DNA of 46,639 bases from Hydrogenophaga sp. GTDB taxonomy: Bacteria; Pseudomonadota; Gammaproteobacteria; Burkholderiales; Burkholderiaceae_C. The notes under the pieces were generated by a model. The model was not told the origin of the DNA, did no database searches, and saw only the letters and a list, made by a program, of their open reading frames with translations. The translations under genes and the position numbers were made by a program. Positions 32,705 through 40,686 of the stretch are shown piece by piece (position 1 is the stretch's first letter; each line of letters begins with the position of its first letter). The DNA lies in the NCBI RefSeq assembly GCF_011390835.1, contig NZ_JAABRQ010000027.1, positions 1 to 46,639 of the forward strand, in the 5' to 3' direction.

Positions 32705-33460
32705 TCAGACTAGATTGGCGCTGACCGCCCAGTGGTCGCTGGGCCACACGCCGTGGGCATCGGGCCGGTCGAGCACAACCCGCGCATGGGCCACGCTGAA
32801 CGGCGGCTGGCCGCGCACGGTGCGCAACAAGATGTGGTCGAGGTTGTGCTCGGAACCCGAATCGCTGCGGTGCGTGACCTTGGCCTGAGCGGCAAAGGCG
32901 TCGATCAGCAGCCCCTGCGGATGCATGACGCTGGCGATCTCGGGATCGTCGGGCGCGGCGTTGAAGTCGCCGCACAACACCACCGGCTGCTCGCCCGCCA
33001 CCCGCTGCAGCGCTTGCAACACGGTCTCCAGTTGGGCGCGGCGCAGATCGGCGCGGTCGGGCAGATGGGTGAGGTGCAGGTTGACCAACCACCAGTCGGC
33101 GTGGGCGCCGGCCAGCCGCACCCACTGCGCCACGCGTTCGCCATCCCGCGCGTCGGCGGGCAACACCACCGAGCCTTGCTCCAGCACAGGCTGGCGGCTG
33201 AGCACCGCCAGACCTGAGGTGGTGTCGGTACACTGCCCGTTCAGCAGGCGCGGCTTGGCCCGCGCGGGCAGCCAGACCATCTGCATCGACAAGACTGTGG
33301 CCAGCGAGCGAGCGGTGTGGGTCAGTCCGTCTCGTGTGCGCAGGTCTTCCTGCAGGGCCACCACGTCGGGCGACAGCGCCACCAGGCCCTCGGCCATGGC
33401 GCGGACCCGTTGCGGGTAGTCGCCTTCGCACTTCCAGGTGTTGAGCGACACCAGCCTCAT
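32705..33460 (-). CDS. Endonuclease/exonuclease/phosphatase (EEP)-family hydrolase in the phn operon
   Basis: 251 residues. EEP-fold motifs are in order: LVSLNTWK at the N-terminus, ALQEDLR (metal-binding Glu38), LVNLHLTH, VVLCGDFNAAPDD and a C-terminal SDHWAVSANL with the catalytic Asp-His. The family cleaves phosphodiester or phosphomonoester bonds in nucleic acids, lipids or sugars using Mg2+. Its ATG overlaps the phnN stop (ATGA), making it part of the phnF-DUF1045-phnN unit. A role in handling the cyclic ribosyl-phosphate intermediates of C-P lyase is possible but unproven. Confidence 0.85.
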   Translation of the reverse strand: MRLVSLNTWKCEGDYPQRVRAMAEGLVALSPDVVALQEDLRTRDGLTHTARSLATVLSMQMVWLPARAKPRLLNGQCTDTTSGLAVLSRQPVLEQGSVVLPADARDGERVAQWVRLAGAHADWWLVNLHLTHLPDRADLRRAQLETVLQALQRVAGEQPVVLCGDFNAAPDDPEIASVMHPQGLLIDAFAAQAKVTHRSDSGSEHNLDHILLRTVRGQPPFSVAHARVVLDRPDAHGVWPSDHWAVSANLV

Positions 33461-34026
33461 CGCAGGCACACGGGGTCGATGCTCAGCCGCAAGCGCAGCG
33501 CCGTGTGCAACATCTCGACCGCCGATTCCAACGGGCCATCGTTGGCGATGCGGATCGCCCTGGCGGGCAGGTCCTCGTCCACCCGCCGTGCGAGGCGGTC
33601 GGAAATCGCCTGCACGCTTTCGCGCTGCCGCGCCTTCAGCCGCTGCAGCAGCAAATCGGCCGACGCCGTGATGTGGACCAGCGTGGCTTCGGGCCACAGC
33701 CGCAAGACCGTACCGACATAGGTCCGTGACCCGTTCACCAACACGCAATGCCCAAGCGACAAAGGGGCCAGCTCGGTGTCCCGGATGCCGTAGTGCAAAC
33801 CGTTGGCCTGCCAGCTCATCGCCAGACGACCCGACTGCAGCAGATTTTCGAACACCGACTCGCTCACGCTCTCATGCTGTTCACCGCCCGCGTCGACGCT
33901 ACGCGTGATAGTGCGCCGCGCCCAGTGGGCCACTGGGGCGCCCTGCCAGCGTTCGCGAAGGGCCTGCAACACACTGTCTTTGCCCGCGCCCGAGGGGCCC
34001 ACCACATAGATTAAACGTTGCGTCAT
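33457..34026 (-). CDS. phnN: Ribose 1,5-bisphosphate phosphokinase
   Basis: 189 residues. Guanylate-kinase-like fold with P-loop GPSGAGKDS at residues 10-18 and 'RRTITRSVDAGGEQHESVSE', the substrate loop of PhnN. It phosphorylates ribose 1,5-bisphosphate to PRPP, the last step in recycling the ribose carrier of C-P lyase. It overlaps DUF1045 upstream and the EEP gene downstream by 4 bp each (ATGA). Confidence 0.93.
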   Translation of the reverse strand: MTQRLIYVVGPSGAGKDSVLQALRERWQGAPVAHWARRTITRSVDAGGEQHESVSESVFENLLQSGRLAMSWQANGLHYGIRDTELAPLSLGHCVLVNGSRTYVGTVLRLWPEATLVHITASADLLLQRLKARQRESVQAISDRLARRVDEDLPARAIRIANDGPLESAVEMLHTALRLRLSIDPVCLR

Positions 34027-34736
34027 GCGCCCAGCTCCATTTGTTCGAGCAGCACAAAATCGGCGCCTGGGGACGGTTCAATGAAGACGGAGAGCCGGTC
34101 CAGCCGCAGCGGCGGCAGGGCGCCAAACTTCCGCGTGGCAGCTTCCAGGAGCCGACCCACCACATCGTCTGGCACGCCCGCCAGCGGGCCAGTCAGCGAG
34201 AAATGAAAACGAAACTTCTGCAGCACCCAAGGGTAGCCCCAGGCCAGCATCAGCGCGTCTTCTTCGGGTGTGAGCGGCGCGCGGCGGCGGCGTGCGAGCT
34301 CGTGCTCGTTCAAGGGGGCGGCCAGTGGCTGCAGCCGCCGCACGCAATCGTCGGCCAGCGCACCCAGCGCGGCGGGGGCTTTCTCGGGACGCAGCGCCAG
34401 GAACGACCCCAAGCGGGCGACCTGCATGTCGCCCAGGTCGATGGCGCGGTGCTCACGGCAGATGGCGGCCAGCGCGTCCCGGAACGCCCAGAGGTTGGCA
34501 TGCGGCGCCAGGCGCAGCGGCGCCTTGAGCGTGGCGTGCCAGCCATAGCGGCGCGGGTCGGCGGTTAGGGCGGTCAGCACCGAGGGGTCGACGCCATCGA
34601 CCACAGGCATCGGCAAAGTGCAGCGCCGACTCGCGCAGCGCCCCAGCCACTCGCTGCCACGCTCCCACCAGTCGGTGCCGGGCGCGGGCGCGGCGTAAAT
34701 GGCCACGCGGTGCGGGGCCAGGGTGTCATGCGACAT
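34023..34736 (-). CDS. DUF1045 phosphonate-metabolism protein, 2H phosphoesterase-like
   Basis: 237 residues. Two H-x-T/S motifs typical of 2H phosphoesterases are clear: HATLKAP (His67, Thr69) and HFSLTGP (His178, Ser180). The family is found in C-P lyase gene clusters. 2H enzymes open cyclic phosphates, and C-P lyase makes 5-phosphoribosyl 1,2-cyclic phosphate, normally opened by PhnP. No phnP is present in the window, so this gene is a candidate replacement (inference). It overlaps phnF by 11 bp and phnN by 4 bp. Confidence 0.9.
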   Translation of the reverse strand: MSHDTLAPHRVAIYAAPAPGTDWWERGSEWLGRCASRRCTLPMPVVDGVDPSVLTALTADPRRYGWHATLKAPLRLAPHANLWAFRDALAAICREHRAIDLGDMQVARLGSFLALRPEKAPAALGALADDCVRRLQPLAAPLNEHELARRRRAPLTPEEDALMLAWGYPWVLQKFRFHFSLTGPLAGVPDDVVGRLLEAATRKFGALPPLRLDRLSVFIEPSPGADFVLLEQMELGA

Positions 34737-35484
34737 GGTCGTGGTCCACGGTGAGGGACACGCGGTCGCCCGCGAACCAGGTACAGGCGTATTCGATCGG
34801 TACGCCCTCGGTGTCGACGTTGACGCTGCTGACGTACAGCGCCGGGTGGACGGCGGATTGTTTCAGGTGGGCCGCGATCTCGGGGATGGCCAGACGCGCC
34901 GAAATGCGGCTCTGGCGCCGGGTGTAGTCGGGCACGCCCAGCGAAGCAAAGGCCTGCGTGATGGATCCACTCTGGCGCACCTGTTCGTCGAGCCCCGAAA
35001 AACGCGGGAGCGGGAAAAAGCGGTCGCTCACATGCAGCGGCTGGCCGCCACCGTCGCCAATCATCTGCAGGTGCAGCACGGAGGTGCCCGAGCGGATCTC
35101 CAGCGCCTTGGCCACATCGGCAGCTGCGCGCTCGGTGCGCGCATCGAGCACCTGCAAACCACCGGTCAGACCGGCCTGCGCCAAGTTCTGGCGATGACGC
35201 GTACGGCGACCCAGCATCAGCTCGACGGCGAAGTCCTCCACATAGGTGCCGCTGCCCTTCGTGGCGCGCACCAGGCCGATCTGGCCCAGGCTGGCCAGCG
35301 AGCGCCGGATGGTGTGGCGGTTCACGCCGAACTGATCGGCCAGCACATGTTCGGAGGGCAGACGTTCGCCCGGCGCGTAGGTGCCGCTGCCAATGGCGTC
35401 GGCCATTTCATGGGCGATGCGAGCCCAGAAGCTGTGGGCGGGGTCGGGCAGCAGAAGAGCGGAAGTGGCAGTGGTTCTTGTCAT
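34726..35484 (-). CDS. phnF: GntR/HutC-family regulator of phosphonate genes
   Basis: 252 residues. The N-terminal winged helix reads ADAIGSGTYAPGERLPSEHVLADQFGV (seen in part) with NRHTIRRSLASL, and the UTRA effector domain follows, with 'LEIRSGTSVLHLQMIGDGGGQPL'-like sequence. It is divergent from phnG, with a 74-bp spacer holding a TTGTCTACACAA dyad that fits the GT-x-TA-x-AC pattern of HutC-type operators. Likely represses both arms of the phn locus until a phosphonate or related metabolite is present. The ATG at 35484 is the first that keeps a normal N-terminus. Confidence 0.92.
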   Translation of the reverse strand: MTRTTATSALLLPDPAHSFWARIAHEMADAIGSGTYAPGERLPSEHVLADQFGVNRHTIRRSLASLGQIGLVRATKGSGTYVEDFAVELMLGRRTRHRQNLAQAGLTGGLQVLDARTERAAADVAKALEIRSGTSVLHLQMIGDGGGQPLHVSDRFFPLPRFSGLDEQVRQSGSITQAFASLGVPDYTRRQSRISARLAIPEIAAHLKQSAVHPALYVSSVNVDTEGVPIEYACTWFAGDRVSLTVDHDHVA

Positions 35485-35527
35485 GAAAGGGACACAGGTC
35501 AAACCTAAGCTGGCAGTGATCAACAAG

Positions 35528-35539
35528 TTGTCTACACAA
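35528..35539. promoter_or_regulatory. Candidate PhnF operator in the phnF-phnG spacer
   Basis: TTGTCTACACAA: 5 of 6 base pairs of the dyad are symmetrical (TTGT/ACAA arms, central TA). It lies 19 bp before the phnG start and matches the site before phnC at 41931 in its first seven bases. Confidence 0.6.
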
Positions 35540-35558
35540 ATTTCAGAGTACCACCCAG

Positions 35559-36059
35559 ATGTTTCACGCGTTTGACAACACCGGACCGAACCGGCCCACA
35601 CATCGCCCCGAGTGGATGGCCCTGCTGTCCCGGGCGCCGCTGCCGTTGCTGGAGCAAGCCTTGGCCCAGCAAGCCCCGGCTGCGCTGCAATGGCTGCGCA
35701 AACCCGAGACTGGGCTGTACATGGTTCAGGGCCGTGCCGGTGGCACCGGTGAGCGCTTCAACCTGGGCGAGATCACGGTCACTCGCTGCGCGCTGCGCTT
35801 GAGCAGCGAGGGCAGCGCGGTGGGCGTGGCCTATGTGATGGGCCGCAACCACCGGCAAGCCCAGCTGGCTGCCATGGCCGATGCGCTGCTGCAAGACCCC
35901 GCGCAGCACGACGCCTTCGATGCTGCGGTGTTGCAGCCGGTGCGCCAGCACCTGGCCCTGCAGCAGGCCCAACGCGCCGCCCGCGCCCAGGCGACCCGGG
36001 TGGACTTTTTCACCGTGGCGCGCGAAGCCGGTGGCGCCGACGAAGGAGAGGACGCATGA
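35559..36059 (+). CDS. phnG: C-P lyase core subunit PhnG
   Basis: 166 residues, a little longer than E. coli PhnG (150). Signature segments are EWMALLSRAPLPLLE near the N-terminus, 'RFNLGEITVTRCALRL' in the middle and GVAYVMGRNHRQAQLAAMADAL. PhnG is part of the PhnG2H2I2J2 complex and, with PhnH and PhnI, helps transfer the phosphonate to ATP-derived ribose. It is the first gene of the plus arm, downstream of the candidate PhnF operator, and overlaps phnH (ATGA). Confidence 0.94.
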   Translation: MFHAFDNTGPNRPTHRPEWMALLSRAPLPLLEQALAQQAPAALQWLRKPETGLYMVQGRAGGTGERFNLGEITVTRCALRLSSEGSAVGVAYVMGRNHRQAQLAAMADALLQDPAQHDAFDAAVLQPVRQHLALQQAQRAARAQATRVDFFTVAREAGGADEGEDA

Positions 36060-36685
36060 AGACCGACGAACTGCAACAGGTGCGCCCCGGCTTCCACGAC
36101 GCCGCGCTCGGCAGCCAGGCGGTGTTCCGCACCGCGCTGTCGGCGCTGTCGCATCCCGGCCGGGTGATCGAGATGCCCGACGTGTCGGCGCTGCCGCGCC
36201 ACGGCCACGGCGCCGCGGCGATGCTGCTGCAGGCGCTGGTCGACAGCGATTGCGCGGTCTGGCTGTCGCCCACGCTGGCGGGCACCGACGCCGCCGCCTG
36301 GCTGCGTTTCCACACCGGCTGCCACTGGGCCCCATCGCCCGCCGCCGCGCGCTTTTTGTGGGTGGCCGAAGGCGACGCCATGCCCGCGCTGGCATCGCTG
36401 GACGCGGGCACCGACGAATACCCGGACCAGTCGGCCACCTGTGTGGTCGAGGTGAATTCCCTGGACACCAGCGACGCGAATGCCCTCGCGCTCACTGGCC
36501 CCGGCGTGGCCACCGAACAGCCTCTGTGTGTGCAGGGCTTGCCCGACGACTTTGTGGCGCAGTGGGACGCCAACCACCGCCGCTTCCCGCGCGGTGTGGA
36601 CCTGTTCCTCGCCACGCCCACCCACATCGCGGGTCTGCCCCGCACCACGCGCGCCCGCGTGGTTTCCAACCTCCAAGAGGCCTGA
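36056..36685 (+). CDS. phnH: C-P lyase core subunit PhnH
   Basis: 209 residues. The family signatures are 'PGFHDAALGSQAVFRTAL' followed by SALSHPGRVIEMP, and later 'LTGPGVA' and FPRGVDLFLATP near the C-terminus. PhnH is a PLP-transferase-like fold without cofactor and a structural part of the C-P lyase core complex. The start overlaps the phnG stop by 4 bp and phnI follows after 2 bp. Confidence 0.94.
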   Translation: MKTDELQQVRPGFHDAALGSQAVFRTALSALSHPGRVIEMPDVSALPRHGHGAAAMLLQALVDSDCAVWLSPTLAGTDAAAWLRFHTGCHWAPSPAAARFLWVAEGDAMPALASLDAGTDEYPDQSATCVVEVNSLDTSDANALALTGPGVATEQPLCVQGLPDDFVAQWDANHRRFPRGVDLFLATPTHIAGLPRTTRARVVSNLQEA

Positions 36686-36687
36686 TC

Positions 36688-37788
36688 ATGTACGTGGCTG
36701 TCAAGGGCGGCGAGTCCGCCATCCTGCAAAGCTACCGCCTGCTGGCGGAGCAGCGCCGGGGTGATCTGCAAGAGCCCGAGCTGAGCGTGGACCAGATCCG
36801 CCAGCAAATGAAGCTGGCGGTGGACCGGGTGATGACCGAGGGCTCGGTGTACGACCCCGAACTCGCCGCGCTCGCCATCAAGCAGGCGGCGGGCGATCTG
36901 GTCGAAGCCATCTTCTTGTTGCGTGCCTACCGCGCCACGCTGCCGCGCCTGGGCAACACGCGCGCGCTGGACACCGCGCAGATGCGCCCGGACCGCCGCA
37001 TCTCGGCCACCTTCAAAGATTTGCCCGGCGGGCAGATCCTGGGGCCCACCTACGACTACACCCAGCGCCTGCTCGACTTCACGCTGCTGGCCAACGCTGC
37101 GGCACCGGGGGGTGACACGTCGGGCAGCAGCGCCGTGCCCGCCGCCGCGCCGCGCGTGGTGGACCTGCTCAACCAGGAAGGCCTGATCGAGGCCCACCCG
37201 GTGCCCGAGGGCGACCCCGACCCGGTGGACCTGACGCGCGAGCCGCTGCGTTTTCCGGCCGACCGCGCCACGCGGCTGCAGAACCTGGCGCGTGGCGACG
37301 AAGGCTTCCTGCTCGCCATGGCGTATTCGACCCAGCGCGGCTATTCGCACACCCACCCATTTGTGGGCGAGATTCGCCTGGGCCAGGTGGCGGTGGAACT
37401 CACGCCCGAAGAGCTGGACTTTGCGATCTCCATCGGCGACATCGAGATCACCGAATGCGAAATGGTCAACCAGTTCGCGGGCAGCAAGACCGAGCCGCCC
37501 CAGTTCACGCGCGGCTACGGCCTAGCCTTTGGTCACAGCGAGCGCAAGGCCATGGCGATGAGCCTGGTCGACCGCGCGCTGCGCGCACCCGAGCTGGGCG
37601 AAGCGGTTGAAGCACCGGCGCAAGAGCAGGAGTTTGTGCTCTCGCACAGCGACAGCCTGGAGGCCTCGGGTTTCGTGCAGCACCTGAAGCTGCCGCACTA
37701 CGTGGACTTCCAGTCCGAACTGGAGCTGGTGCGCCGCATGCGCGCCGAGGCCGCCCGCCACAACGACACCGAACAGGCCCCCGAATGA
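36688..37788 (+). CDS. phnI: C-P lyase core subunit PhnI (nucleosidase/ribosyltransferase step)
   Basis: 366 residues, typical of PhnI. The N-terminus is MYVAVKGGESAILQSYRLL. Central motifs include DRRISATFKDLPGGQILGPT and TYDYTQRLLDF, and the C-terminal half has GYSHTHPFVGEIRLG with conserved histidines, then 'GYGLAFGHSERKAMAMSLVD'. PhnI displaces adenine from ATP to attach the phosphonate at ribose C1. The start lies 2 bp after phnH; the gene overlaps phnJ (ATGA). Confidence 0.95.
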   Translation: MYVAVKGGESAILQSYRLLAEQRRGDLQEPELSVDQIRQQMKLAVDRVMTEGSVYDPELAALAIKQAAGDLVEAIFLLRAYRATLPRLGNTRALDTAQMRPDRRISATFKDLPGGQILGPTYDYTQRLLDFTLLANAAAPGGDTSGSSAVPAAAPRVVDLLNQEGLIEAHPVPEGDPDPVDLTREPLRFPADRATRLQNLARGDEGFLLAMAYSTQRGYSHTHPFVGEIRLGQVAVELTPEELDFAISIGDIEITECEMVNQFAGSKTEPPQFTRGYGLAFGHSERKAMAMSLVDRALRAPELGEAVEAPAQEQEFVLSHSDSLEASGFVQHLKLPHYVDFQSELELVRRMRAEAARHNDTEQAPE

Positions 37789-38684
37789 ACGCACCCCTGC
37801 ACGCCAATCTGCTGCAAGCCGCCGCCACCGAACCGGGCGTGAACTTCGCGTACCTGGACGAGCGCACCAAGCGCATGATCCGCCGCGCCATCCTCAAGGC
37901 GGTGGCCATTCCCGGTTACCAGGTGCCGTTCGGCTCGCGCGAGATGCCGCTGCCCTACGGCTGGGGCACCGGCGGCATCCAGGTCACGGCCTCAATCATC
38001 GGCCCGGACGACACGCTCAAGGTGATCGACCAGGGCTCGGACGACACCGTCAACGCGGTCAACATTCGCCGCTTCTTCCAGCGCACCACCGGTGTCGAGG
38101 TGACCACCCGAACCACCGAGGCCGACATCATCCAGACGCGCCACCGCATCCCGGAGACGCCGCTGCGCGAAGGCCAGGTGATCGTCTACCAGGTGCCGGT
38201 ACCCGAGCCCATGCAACGGCTGGAGCCGCGCGAAACTGAAACGCGCACCCTGCACGCGCTGGCCGAGTACGGGCTGATGCATGTGAAGCTGTACGAAGAC
38301 ATATCGCGCCACGGCCACATCGCCACCACCTACGACTACCCCGTCATGGTGAACGACCGCTACCTGATGGCGCCCTCGCCGATCCCGAAGTTCGACAACC
38401 CGAAGATGCACATGAACCCGGCCCTGCAGTTGTTCGGCGCCGGGCGCGAAAAGCGCATCTACGCCGTACCGCCCTACACGAAGGTGGAGAGCCTGGGCTT
38501 TGAGGACCACCCGTTCGAGGTGCAGAAGTGGGACGCGGCCTGCGCCCTGTGCGGCGCGACCGACAGCTTTCTGGACGAGATCATCACCAACGACCAGGGC
38601 GGTCGCATGCATGTGTGTTCCGACTCCGACCACTGCCAGGAGCGGCAGGCGGCGCAGGCAGACAGCGCTGGAGCTTCTTTATGA
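37785..38684 (+). CDS. phnJ: C-P lyase radical-SAM subunit PhnJ
   Basis: 299 residues. It cleaves the carbon-phosphorus bond by radical chemistry with an [4Fe-4S] cluster and S-adenosylmethionine. The four key cysteines are present: CALC (253, 256), then VCSDSDHC (278, 284), with the same spacing as in E. coli PhnJ (241, 244, 266, 272), the last being the thiyl-radical residue there. The N-terminal part reads FAYLDERTKRMIRRAILKAV and GYQVPFGSREMPLPYGWGTG. Overlaps phnI and the GNAT gene by 4 bp each. Confidence 0.97.
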   Translation: MNAPLHANLLQAAATEPGVNFAYLDERTKRMIRRAILKAVAIPGYQVPFGSREMPLPYGWGTGGIQVTASIIGPDDTLKVIDQGSDDTVNAVNIRRFFQRTTGVEVTTRTTEADIIQTRHRIPETPLREGQVIVYQVPVPEPMQRLEPRETETRTLHALAEYGLMHVKLYEDISRHGHIATTYDYPVMVNDRYLMAPSPIPKFDNPKMHMNPALQLFGAGREKRIYAVPPYTKVESLGFEDHPFEVQKWDAACALCGATDSFLDEIITNDQGGRMHVCSDSDHCQERQAAQADSAGASL

Positions 38685-39133
38685 GCGCAGCGCTGACCCT
38701 GCGCGAAGCCACGGCCGACGACCTGCCGCAGGTGCTGGCGCTGTACGCGCAACCGGGCATGAACGGTAGTGGCGTGATCGACCTCGACCAGGCCCGCGCG
38801 ATCTTTGCGCAGTTCGCGCGTTACTCGAGCTACCGCCTGTGGGTGGCTTGCGGTGCGCAGGGCGAGGTGATCGGCAGCTACGCGCTGCTGGTCATGCACA
38901 ACCTGGCCCACATGGGCACGCCCGCCGCGGTGGTGGAAGACGTGGTGGTTCACGCGCAGCACCGCAGCCAGGGCATCGGCCGCCAGATGATGGAACACGC
39001 CCGGACGCTCGCGCGCGAAGCGGGTTGCTACAAGCTGACGCTGTCTTCCAACCAACAGCGCACGCGCGCGCACGCATTCTACGAATCGCTGGGCTTCGAG
39101 CGCCACGGCATCAGTTTTGTGATCAATCCATGA
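38681..39133 (+). CDS. GNAT acetyltransferase inside the C-P lyase operon
   Basis: 150 residues, close in size to E. coli PhnO (144). GNAT motifs are LREATADDLPQVLALY at the start, VVEDVVVHAQHRSQGIGRQMM (acetyl-CoA loop RSQGIG) and the C-terminal HAFYESLGFERHG. PhnO acetylates aminoalkylphosphonates, which shields cells from toxic aminophosphonates and prepares them for C-P lyase. The position between phnJ and phnK, overlapping both by 4 bp, supports a PhnO-like role, but the sequence alone does not prove it. Confidence 0.85.
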   Translation: MSAALTLREATADDLPQVLALYAQPGMNGSGVIDLDQARAIFAQFARYSSYRLWVACGAQGEVIGSYALLVMHNLAHMGTPAAVVEDVVVHAQHRSQGIGRQMMEHARTLAREAGCYKLTLSSNQQRTRAHAFYESLGFERHGISFVINP

Positions 39134-39912
39134 CCGCTTCATCCACTCCCCTGCTGCGCGTGCAAGGCGTCAGCAAACGCTACGGCCAGCAGGTCGCCCT
39201 GCACGAGGCTTCGTTCGAACTCTGGCCCGGCGAGGTGCTGGCCATCGTGGGCGAATCGGGCTCGGGCAAGACCACCTTGCTCAACACGCTGGCCGCGCGC
39301 CTGCGGCCCGATGCCGGGCAGATATTCTTCCAAGGCCACGACGGAACGCTCGACGACGTGCACACCATGAGCCAGGCCCAGCAGCGCCTGCTGGCGCGCA
39401 CCGACTGGGGCTTTGTGCACCAGCAGGCGTCCGACGGCCTGCGCATGGATGTGTCCGCCGGTGCCAACGTGTGCGAACGCCTGATGGGCCTGGGCCAGCG
39501 CCACTACGGCGCGCTGCGCACCCAGGCCGAAGAATGGCTGCAGCGGGTGGAGATCGACCCGATCCGCATCGACGACCCGCCGCGCCAGTTTTCGGGCGGC
39601 ATGCGCCAGCGCCTGCAGATCGCGCGCAACCTGGTCACGCAGCCGCGCCTGGTGTACATGGACGAGCCCACCTCGGGTCTGGACGTGTCGGTGCAGGCCC
39701 GCCTGCTGGACCTGCTGCGCCAGCTCACGCGGCAGATGCAGCTGGCGGTGGTGATCGTCACGCACGACCTCGCCGTGGCCCGGCTGCTGGCGCACCGCAT
39801 GGTGGTGATGCAGCGCGGCCGCATCGTCGAGTCGGGCCTGACCGACCAGGTGCTCGACGACCCGCAGCACCCCTACACCCAGTTGCTCGTTTCTTCGGTG
39901 CTCCAGCCATGA
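39130..39912 (+). CDS. phnK: C-P lyase ABC-type ATPase PhnK
   Basis: 260 residues. Walker A is GESGSGKTT, the signature is FSGGMRQRLQIA, and Walker B is LVYMDEPTSGLD, with the H-loop in VIVTHDLAVA. Family-specific context is 'RTDWGFVHQQASDGLRM'-like. PhnK binds the C-P lyase core and its ATP hydrolysis opens the complex for catalysis; it is not a membrane transporter subunit. Overlaps the GNAT gene and phnL by 4 bp. Confidence 0.93.
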   Translation: MTASSTPLLRVQGVSKRYGQQVALHEASFELWPGEVLAIVGESGSGKTTLLNTLAARLRPDAGQIFFQGHDGTLDDVHTMSQAQQRLLARTDWGFVHQQASDGLRMDVSAGANVCERLMGLGQRHYGALRTQAEEWLQRVEIDPIRIDDPPRQFSGGMRQRLQIARNLVTQPRLVYMDEPTSGLDVSVQARLLDLLRQLTRQMQLAVVIVTHDLAVARLLAHRMVVMQRGRIVESGLTDQVLDDPQHPYTQLLVSSVLQP

Positions 39913-40625
39913 ACACACCCGTCCTCACGCTGCAAGGCGTCTCCAAACGCTTTACGCTGCACCACCAGCACGCCGCGCAGCTGCGCGTGCTCGACCAGGT
40001 CGACCTGGACCTGAACGCGGGCGAATGCCTGGTGCTCGACGGCCCCTCGGGCATGGGCAAGAGCACGCTGCTCAAGCTGGTGTACGCCAACTACCGCGCC
40101 AGCAGCGGCCGCATCATCCTGAGCCACAACGACGGCGACACGCTCAACATCACCCAGGCCACACCGCGCGAGCTGGTGGCCATGCGGCGCGACAGCGTGG
40201 GCTATGTGAGCCAGTTCCTGCGCGTGATCCCGCGCGTGCCGGCGCTGGACGTGGTGGCCGAGCCGCTGCTGGGCGACGGCACGCCATCGCCCGAACAGGT
40301 GGACGCCGCGCGGCAAGAAGCCGGCGCCTGGCTCACGCGCCTGCGCATCCCTGAACGGCTGTGGCCGCTGCCACCGGCCACCTTCTCGGGGGGCGAGCAG
40401 CAGCGCATCAACATCGCGCGCAGCCTGATCAAGCCGCGCCCGCTGCTGCTGCTGGACGAGCCCACCGCATCGCTGGACAAGGCCAACACCCGCGCCGTGA
40501 TCGAACTGATCCACGAAGCGGTGGCGCGTGGCGCGGCGCTGATGGGCATCTTCCACGACCCCGAGGTGGGGGCTGCAGTGGCCACCCGCCGCATCGACAT
40601 CGCCCAGTTTCGGAGTGCTTCATGA
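39909..40625 (+). CDS. phnL: C-P lyase ABC-type ATPase PhnL
   Basis: 238 residues. Walker A is GPSGMGKST, the signature is FSGGEQQRINIA and Walker B LLLLDEPTASLD, with the H-loop in GIFHDPEV. The 'RRDSVGYVSQFLRVIPRVPAL' segment is typical of PhnL. It forms a heterodimer-like double layer with PhnK on the core complex. Followed by 61 bp before phnM, which contain a small GGGGC-TCA-GCCCC hairpin. Confidence 0.93.
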   Translation: MNTPVLTLQGVSKRFTLHHQHAAQLRVLDQVDLDLNAGECLVLDGPSGMGKSTLLKLVYANYRASSGRIILSHNDGDTLNITQATPRELVAMRRDSVGYVSQFLRVIPRVPALDVVAEPLLGDGTPSPEQVDAARQEAGAWLTRLRIPERLWPLPPATFSGGEQQRINIARSLIKPRPLLLLDEPTASLDKANTRAVIELIHEAVARGAALMGIFHDPEVGAAVATRRIDIAQFRSAS

Positions 40626-40686
40626 GCACCGCCCGGCCGTTCCAAAGGGGCTCAGCCCCGCAGTGCATTGCACGAAGGACATTCAA

